64,000 nucleotides of DNA, from positions 18,429 to 82,428 of the forward strand of contig NZ_JADQDQ010000014.1 in NCBI RefSeq assembly GCF_015694725.1. The letters are read 5' to 3'. Source of the stretch: Hymenobacter jeongseonensis (lineage in GTDB: Bacteria; Bacteroidota; Bacteroidia; Cytophagales; Hymenobacteraceae). A program made the position numbers and the translations under genes. The notes beneath the pieces were generated by a model. That model saw only the letters and a list, made by a program, of their open reading frames with translations, was not told where the DNA came from and searched no databases. Position 1 is the stretch's first letter. Each line of letters starts with the position of its first letter. Shown piece by piece: positions 60,202 to 64,000 of the stretch.

Positions 60202-61452
60202 ATGGCCCGAAATACCCCATCCATGCTTGATACCATCGAATCCGCCATTGCCGATATCCGCGCTGGCAAGGTTGTAATCGTCGTTGACGACGAAGACCGA
60301 GAAAACGAAGGCGACTTTATCTGCGCCGCCCAATGCGCCACCCCGGAAATCATCAATTTCATGGCCACCCACGGCCGTGGTTTGGTTTGTGCTTCGCTGC
60401 CCGAGCAGCGCTGCGAAGAACTTGGCCTCGACCTGATGGTTGGCCACAATACTGCCTTGCACGCCACGCCCTTCACGGTTTCAGTTGACCTACTCAAGAA
60501 TGGCGTGACCACCGGCATCTCGGCTTCCGACCGCAGCAAGACCATTCTGGCGCTCATCGACCCCGCCACCAAGCCCGAAGAATTGGGTAAGCCGGGCCAT
60601 ATTTTCCCCCTCAAGGCCCGCAAGGAAGGCGTGTTGCGCCGCGCCGGCCACACCGAAGCCGCAGTTGACTTGGCCCGACTGGCTGGCTTTGAGCCGGCCG
60701 GCGTTCTGGTCGAAATCCTCAAAGAAGACGGCGAAATGGCCCGGCTGCCAGACCTGGAAATCGTCGCCAAGAAATGGGACCTCAAGCTGATTTCGGTGCA
60801 GGACCTCATTAAATACCGCCTTTCCAAGGAAAGCCTCATTCACCGGGATATTTCGGTGAAGATGCCGACCGAATGGGGTGATTTTGACTTGTACGCATAC
60901 ACCCAGCGCAGCAATGGTATCCTGCATTTGGCCCTGGTAAAAGGCGATATCAGCGGTTCAGAGCCGGTGTTGGTGCGGGTGCACAGCTCCTGCGTGACCG
61001 GCGATATTTTCGGTTCCTGCCGTTGCGACTGCGGTCCCCAGCTCCACCAGGCCATGCGCCAGATTGAGAAAGAAGGCCGCGGCGTAATCGTTTACATGAA
61101 CCAGGAAGGCCGCGGCATTGGCCTCATCAACAAGCTAAAGGCCTATAAGCTGCAGGAGCAGGGCCGCGACACCGTACAAGCCAACGAAGACCTCGGCTTT
61201 AAGAGCGATGAGCGTGACTACGGCGTGGGTGCCCAAATCCTGCGCGACCTCGGCATCACCGAAATGCGCCTGCTTACCAACAACCCCCGCAAGCGCACCG
61301 GCTTGGTGGGCTACGGCCTCACCATCGTGGACACGTTGCCCATTGAAATTGATTCGAACCCGCACAACGAGGCCTACCTCACCACCAAGCGCGACAAATT
61401 GGGCCACGACATCATGCGTGAAGTAACCAGCGACGCGCCCGAAGCGGCGTAG
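60202..61452 (+). CDS. ribBA: bifunctional DHBP synthase / GTP cyclohydrolase II
   Basis: Two first-stage riboflavin activities in one 416-residue protein. The N-terminal RibB half (about 1-205) makes 3,4-dihydroxy-2-butanone 4-phosphate and has VVDDEDRENEGDF (about 28-40) and RAGHTEAAVDLARL. The C-terminal RibA half opens the GTP ring and has RVHSSCVTGDIFGSCRCDCG with the zinc cysteines (about 253-272) and YMNQEGRGIGLINK. All key motifs look intact. A second start at residue 8 is possible. No FMN riboswitch was recognised in the short leader; the gap to the preceding gene is 57 bases. Confidence 0.97.
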   Translation: MARNTPSMLDTIESAIADIRAGKVVIVVDDEDRENEGDFICAAQCATPEIINFMATHGRGLVCASLPEQRCEELGLDLMVGHNTALHATPFTVSVDLLKNGVTTGISASDRSKTILALIDPATKPEELGKPGHIFPLKARKEGVLRRAGHTEAAVDLARLAGFEPAGVLVEILKEDGEMARLPDLEIVAKKWDLKLISVQDLIKYRLSKESLIHRDISVKMPTEWGDFDLYAYTQRSNGILHLALVKGDISGSEPVLVRVHSSCVTGDIFGSCRCDCGPQLHQAMRQIEKEGRGVIVYMNQEGRGIGLINKLKAYKLQEQGRDTVQANEDLGFKSDERDYGVGAQILRDLGITEMRLLTNNPRKRTGLVGYGLTIVDTLPIEIDSNPHNEAYLTTKRDKLGHDIMREVTSDAPEAA

Positions 61453-61518
61453 GTTCACTCTCCTCACGAGTGGTGCGAAGTAATGTGCATCATTCGCAGC
61501 GCTTTATTTTACAAATTC

Positions 61519-61554
61519 AAAAAGCCCCGACACTGCGAAGTGCGGGGCTTTTTT
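61519..61554. terminator. bidirectional terminator between ribBA and cinA
   Basis: Stem AAAAAGCCCCG/CGGGGCTTTTT extended by CACT/AGTG with one bulged base, with A- and T-runs on both sides. Confidence 0.87.
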
Positions 61555-61623
61555 GTTGACTTTACGCAGCGTCAAGTTGAGAGCGAGTTGTCACGGCTTG
61601 CGGCCAAGCCACGACGTATGGCC

Positions 61624-62931
61624 TCAAATTTCCATTGCCGCCAATTGCTGCCGCAACATGGTGAGCAGCGACTGGGCGGCATATTCCACGTTCAGCCCGC
61701 GGCCGCGGTCTAGCACGTACTCCTTGCTGATGGTTTGAGTGGCATCGGCGTAGGCGAGGCATACGGTTCCTACTTTCTTGGTGTCGGTGGCGCCGCCGGG
61801 GCCGGCAATGCCGCTGGTGGCTACGGCCACATCGACGCCGAGGCGGCGGCGGGCGCCCTCGGCCATTTCGCGTACGGTGGCTTCGCTCACGGCGCCGTAT
61901 TGGGCCAGCGTGTCGCGTTGCACGCCCAACTCGCTTTGTTTGATGTCGTTGTGATATGCCACGATGCTGCCGCGAAAGTAGGCCGAACTGCCCGGCACGC
62001 TGGTGAGGCGGTGGGCCACGAGGCCGCCCGTGCAGCTCTCGGCGGTGCCGATGGTGAGATTTCGCGCTAGCAACAGCTGGCCAATGGCCGCTTCGAGCGG
62101 GGTTTCTTCTTCGGCAAAAATGTATTCTCCGATGCGCTCGCGCAGGGCCGGCAGCAGGGCCAGCATGCGGGCCCGCAAGTCGGGCAGGCCGTCGGCGGTA
62201 CCGGTGAGGCGCAGGCGCACGGCCCCGAAGCTGGGCAGGTACGCCAGCTTTATATTAGCCGGCAACGCTTCTTCCCAATCGGCAATTTTGGCCGCCAGAA
62301 ACGATTCGCCCAATCCGGCCGTCATCACCACCACGTGCTCGATGGGGGCCAGGTGAAACTGCGCTTGCAGGCGGGGCAGAACGTGGTCAGTCATCAGCCG
62401 CTTCATTTCAAACGGAACGCCGGGCATGCTCACAAACACCGTCCCCTGCTCGTTAAACCACATACCGGGCGCGGTGCCCACCGCGTTGTGCAGCACCTCG
62501 CAGTTGCTGGGAACCAGGGCCTGTTGGCGGTTCACGTCGAGCATGGGGCGCTGGAAGCGTTGGAATATTTCCTCTACGTGGCGCAGCGTGGGCTCGTGCA
62601 TCACCAGCTCGGCGCCAAAGTAGCGCGCCAGTACGTGTTTGGTCAGGTCGTCTTTGGTGGGGCCCAGGCCGCCGGTAATGAGCACGACCTGGGCGCGCTG
62701 CCGGGCTTGGTCGAGGGCAGCCACAATTTCATCGGCCCGGTCCGAAACCGAAGAAATCTGGCGCACGCGCAATCCCAGCTTTCCCAGTTCCTGGCCCATA
62801 AAAGCCGAGTTGGTGTCAATTACTTGCCCGTACAGCAGCTCATCGCCGATGGTCATAATCTCAACATCGGGCGGGGCGGCGGGCGTACTTTGAACGGGCA
62901 GATGGTCGTTGACAGGCACTGGGGAAGTCAT
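61624..62931 (-). CDS. cinA: CinA-family protein (NMN deamidase-related)
   Basis: 435 residues. The N-terminal MoCF-like domain (about 20-190: IMTIGDELLYGQVIDTNS and TGGLGPTKDDLTK) is linked to ADP-ribose pyrophosphatase activity in some members. The C-terminal CinA domain (GTAESCTGGLVAHRLTSVPG near 292-311, and ATSGIAGPGGATDTKKVGT) is the NMN amidohydrolase. Role: pyridine nucleotide salvage. In other bacteria the name comes from a competence-inducible operon; no recA is beside it here. It is divergent from the DUF4197-like gene. Confidence 0.96.
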   Translation of the reverse strand: MTSPVPVNDHLPVQSTPAAPPDVEIMTIGDELLYGQVIDTNSAFMGQELGKLGLRVRQISSVSDRADEIVAALDQARQRAQVVLITGGLGPTKDDLTKHVLARYFGAELVMHEPTLRHVEEIFQRFQRPMLDVNRQQALVPSNCEVLHNAVGTAPGMWFNEQGTVFVSMPGVPFEMKRLMTDHVLPRLQAQFHLAPIEHVVVMTAGLGESFLAAKIADWEEALPANIKLAYLPSFGAVRLRLTGTADGLPDLRARMLALLPALRERIGEYIFAEEETPLEAAIGQLLLARNLTIGTAESCTGGLVAHRLTSVPGSSAYFRGSIVAYHNDIKQSELGVQRDTLAQYGAVSEATVREMAEGARRRLGVDVAVATSGIAGPGGATDTKKVGTVCLAYADATQTISKEYVLDRGRGLNVEYAAQSLLTMLRQQLAAMEI

Positions 62932-63042
62932 ATGGAGGAGCTAAGAATAGGTTTGGCCGCAAAATTGTCTTCAATTTGCATACGCGGCGGTCCAACGACA
63001 GCCATAGGGGCTTTCTGGTTTTCCCGCCGCGCCTGTTTTTTC

Positions 63043-63918
63043 ATGTTTACTCGCATTGCCAGCGTCCTGCTGGTAGCCGGCCTCTTGGCCCTGGCGGCCC
63101 CGGCTGCCCACGCTCAAACCACCACCGCCAAAAAAGCAGCAGCTGCTAAATCTGCCGCCGCGAAGAAAGCAGCAGCGAAGAAAGCGGCCGCTAAAAAAGC
63201 TGCTGCTGCGAAAGCCGCTGCCGCCAAAACCGCCGCGGCAAAAGCAGCCGCTGCCAAAACTGCCGCCGCCAGTGCTGTCGTTGCTACGCCCGCACCTGCT
63301 GCTGCGCCACTCACCGAATCCGTAGCCAGCGCGGGCATCAAAGACGCCTTAAATAAGGGGATTATCAAGGCGGTTCAGTTTGCCTCCGAGCCCGATGGGT
63401 TTAATTTGAACGACGAGATTCGCATTCCTTTCCCGGAGGATGCCATTCTAATGAAAACGACGCTGAGCCGCTTTCCGGGCATGAATACGCTGGTGGAATC
63501 CTTCGAAACCCAGCTCAACCGCGCGGCCGAGGCGGCCGCGCCCAAGGCCAAGGATATTTTCCTCAACGCCCTTACCAATATCAGTATTTCGGATGCGCTG
63601 TCGCTGGTTACCAGCAGCTCTACGGACGCCGCTACGCAGTTTCTGCGCAAGTCCACCGAGGCCCAGCTCATCGCGGCTTTCAAGCCGGATATCAGCGCCG
63701 CCATCGACCAGGTAGGCGCCGGCAATGCCTATAAGAAAATGACCAGCCAATACAACCGCATTCCGCTCATGACGCCTGTGCAAACGGACCTGTCGGCCTA
63801 CACCACTCAAAAAGCGGTGGATGGCTTGTTCATCCTCTTGGCAAATGAGGAAGGAAAAATCCGTAAAAACCCAGCCGCCCGCACCTCCGAAATCCTCAAG
63901 CAAGTATTCGGCCGGTAG
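63043..63918 (+). CDS. exported DUF4197-like protein with long Lys/Ala repeat
   Basis: 291 residues. A signal peptide (FTRIASVLLVAGLLALAAPA, cleavage near AHAQ) is followed by about 48 residues (29-76) made almost only of Ala and Lys in repeats such as AAAKKAAAKKAAAKKA, then an Ala/Pro spacer. From about residue 95 the sequence fits DUF4197: VASAGIKDALNKGI, then IPFPEDAILMKTTLSRFPGM and AIDQVGAGNAYKKMTSQYN. DUF4197 proteins are periplasmic helical proteins of unknown function. The repeat resembles histone H1-like or AlgP-like tails and could bind acidic polymers. Start ATG 63043 was chosen for its signal peptide. A 70-bp palindrome follows. Confidence 0.9.
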   Translation: MFTRIASVLLVAGLLALAAPAAHAQTTTAKKAAAAKSAAAKKAAAKKAAAKKAAAAKAAAAKTAAAKAAAAKTAAASAVVATPAPAAAPLTESVASAGIKDALNKGIIKAVQFASEPDGFNLNDEIRIPFPEDAILMKTTLSRFPGMNTLVESFETQLNRAAEAAAPKAKDIFLNALTNISISDALSLVTSSSTDAATQFLRKSTEAQLIAAFKPDISAAIDQVGAGNAYKKMTSQYNRIPLMTPVQTDLSAYTTQKAVDGLFILLANEEGKIRKNPAARTSEILKQVFGR

Positions 63919-63930
63919 CCATTATTGCGC

Positions 63931-64000
63931 CGCCTTGCCGGAGCATCAAAAAGCCCCTGCCGGATATCCGGCAGGGGCTTTTTGATGCTCCGGCAAGGCG
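63931..64000. terminator. 70-bp perfect palindrome at the window edge
   Basis: Two 35-base arms (63931-63965 and 63966-64000) are exact complements with no spacer. A core stem with A5 and T5 runs is extended by a further 17 bases on each side (CGCCTTGCCGGAGCATC and complement). It may continue beyond the window. It follows the DUF4197-like gene by 12 bases. Confidence 0.9.

Noticed and set aside
62335..63042. Upstream extension of the DUF4197-like gene
   Set aside because: It runs antisense to cinA; the signal peptide at 63043 marks the real start.
1..64000. tRNA, rRNA, prophage, restriction-modification, toxin-antitoxin or secretion clusters
   Set aside because: None could be recognised by eye on either strand; a tRNAscan and profile search would be needed to exclude short RNAs fully.

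Overview
The window looks like chromosomal DNA of a GC-rich member of the Bacteroidota, most likely order Cytophagales and close to Hymenobacter. This rests on the gene content (type III glutamine synthetase, the long form of IspG, a Porin_10-like outer-membrane protein, LptE next to SecG and GroES/GroEL), on promoter boxes of the Bacteroidota type TAnnTTTG a short distance before many start codons, and on dispersed palindromic repeats of a kind I associate with Hymenobacter-like genomes. No database search was possible, so the genus is an inference.

The layout is mainly housekeeping, with 54 supported protein genes and no rRNA, tRNA, CRISPR array, transposase or prophage. 0-7.4 kb: end of an NmrA-like gene, pckA, an AraC-type regulator, a POT peptide transporter, groL and groES. 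7.4-12.9 kb: an envelope/RNA cluster read leftward (miaB, a sigma-54 activator, lptE, a TPR-like protein, secG). 13-20.6 kb: pabB, an exported TPR protein, a coiled-coil zinc-ribbon protein overlapping a Nif3-like protein, a SMUG-like glycosylase, a small membrane protein and lpxK. 20.6-27 kb: a putative porin, miaE, fumarylacetoacetase, a SET-domain protein, and a NifU/Mrp iron-sulfur pair. 27-41.6 kb: a GH2 glycosidase, a PAP2 phosphatase, an exported Bacteroidota family, an orphan MacB-like permease, an unusual HTH protein, mtaB, an LTA-synthase-like enzyme, glnN and small unknowns. 41.6-51.2 kb: a quinone reductase-like enzyme, two thioredoxin-fold proteins, ispG, an AT-rich orphan, small proteins and a large M14 peptidase. 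51.3-64 kb: leuS, dnaG, a K+ channel, two overlapping glycosyltransferases, ribBA, cinA and a DUF4197-like exported protein with a long Lys/Ala repeat.

Functional links are visible. miaB and miaE give the ms2io6A37 tRNA modification and mtaB the ms2t6A37 modification. NifU and Mrp could supply Fe-S clusters to MiaB, MtaB and IspG. LpxK, LptE, the porin and SecG all serve the outer envelope.

The part least explained by genes is the intergenic DNA. Most convergent gene pairs are separated by symmetrical hairpins. Several are long near-perfect palindromes (up to 70 bp) that go well beyond a normal terminator stem, and one contains the stop codon of its gene. A second family of about 85-100 bp inverted repeats with no transposase occurs six times in full or degraded form, and a third repeat supplies the last codons of the AraC-type regulator. 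I found no defence system or other clearly new multi-gene system.
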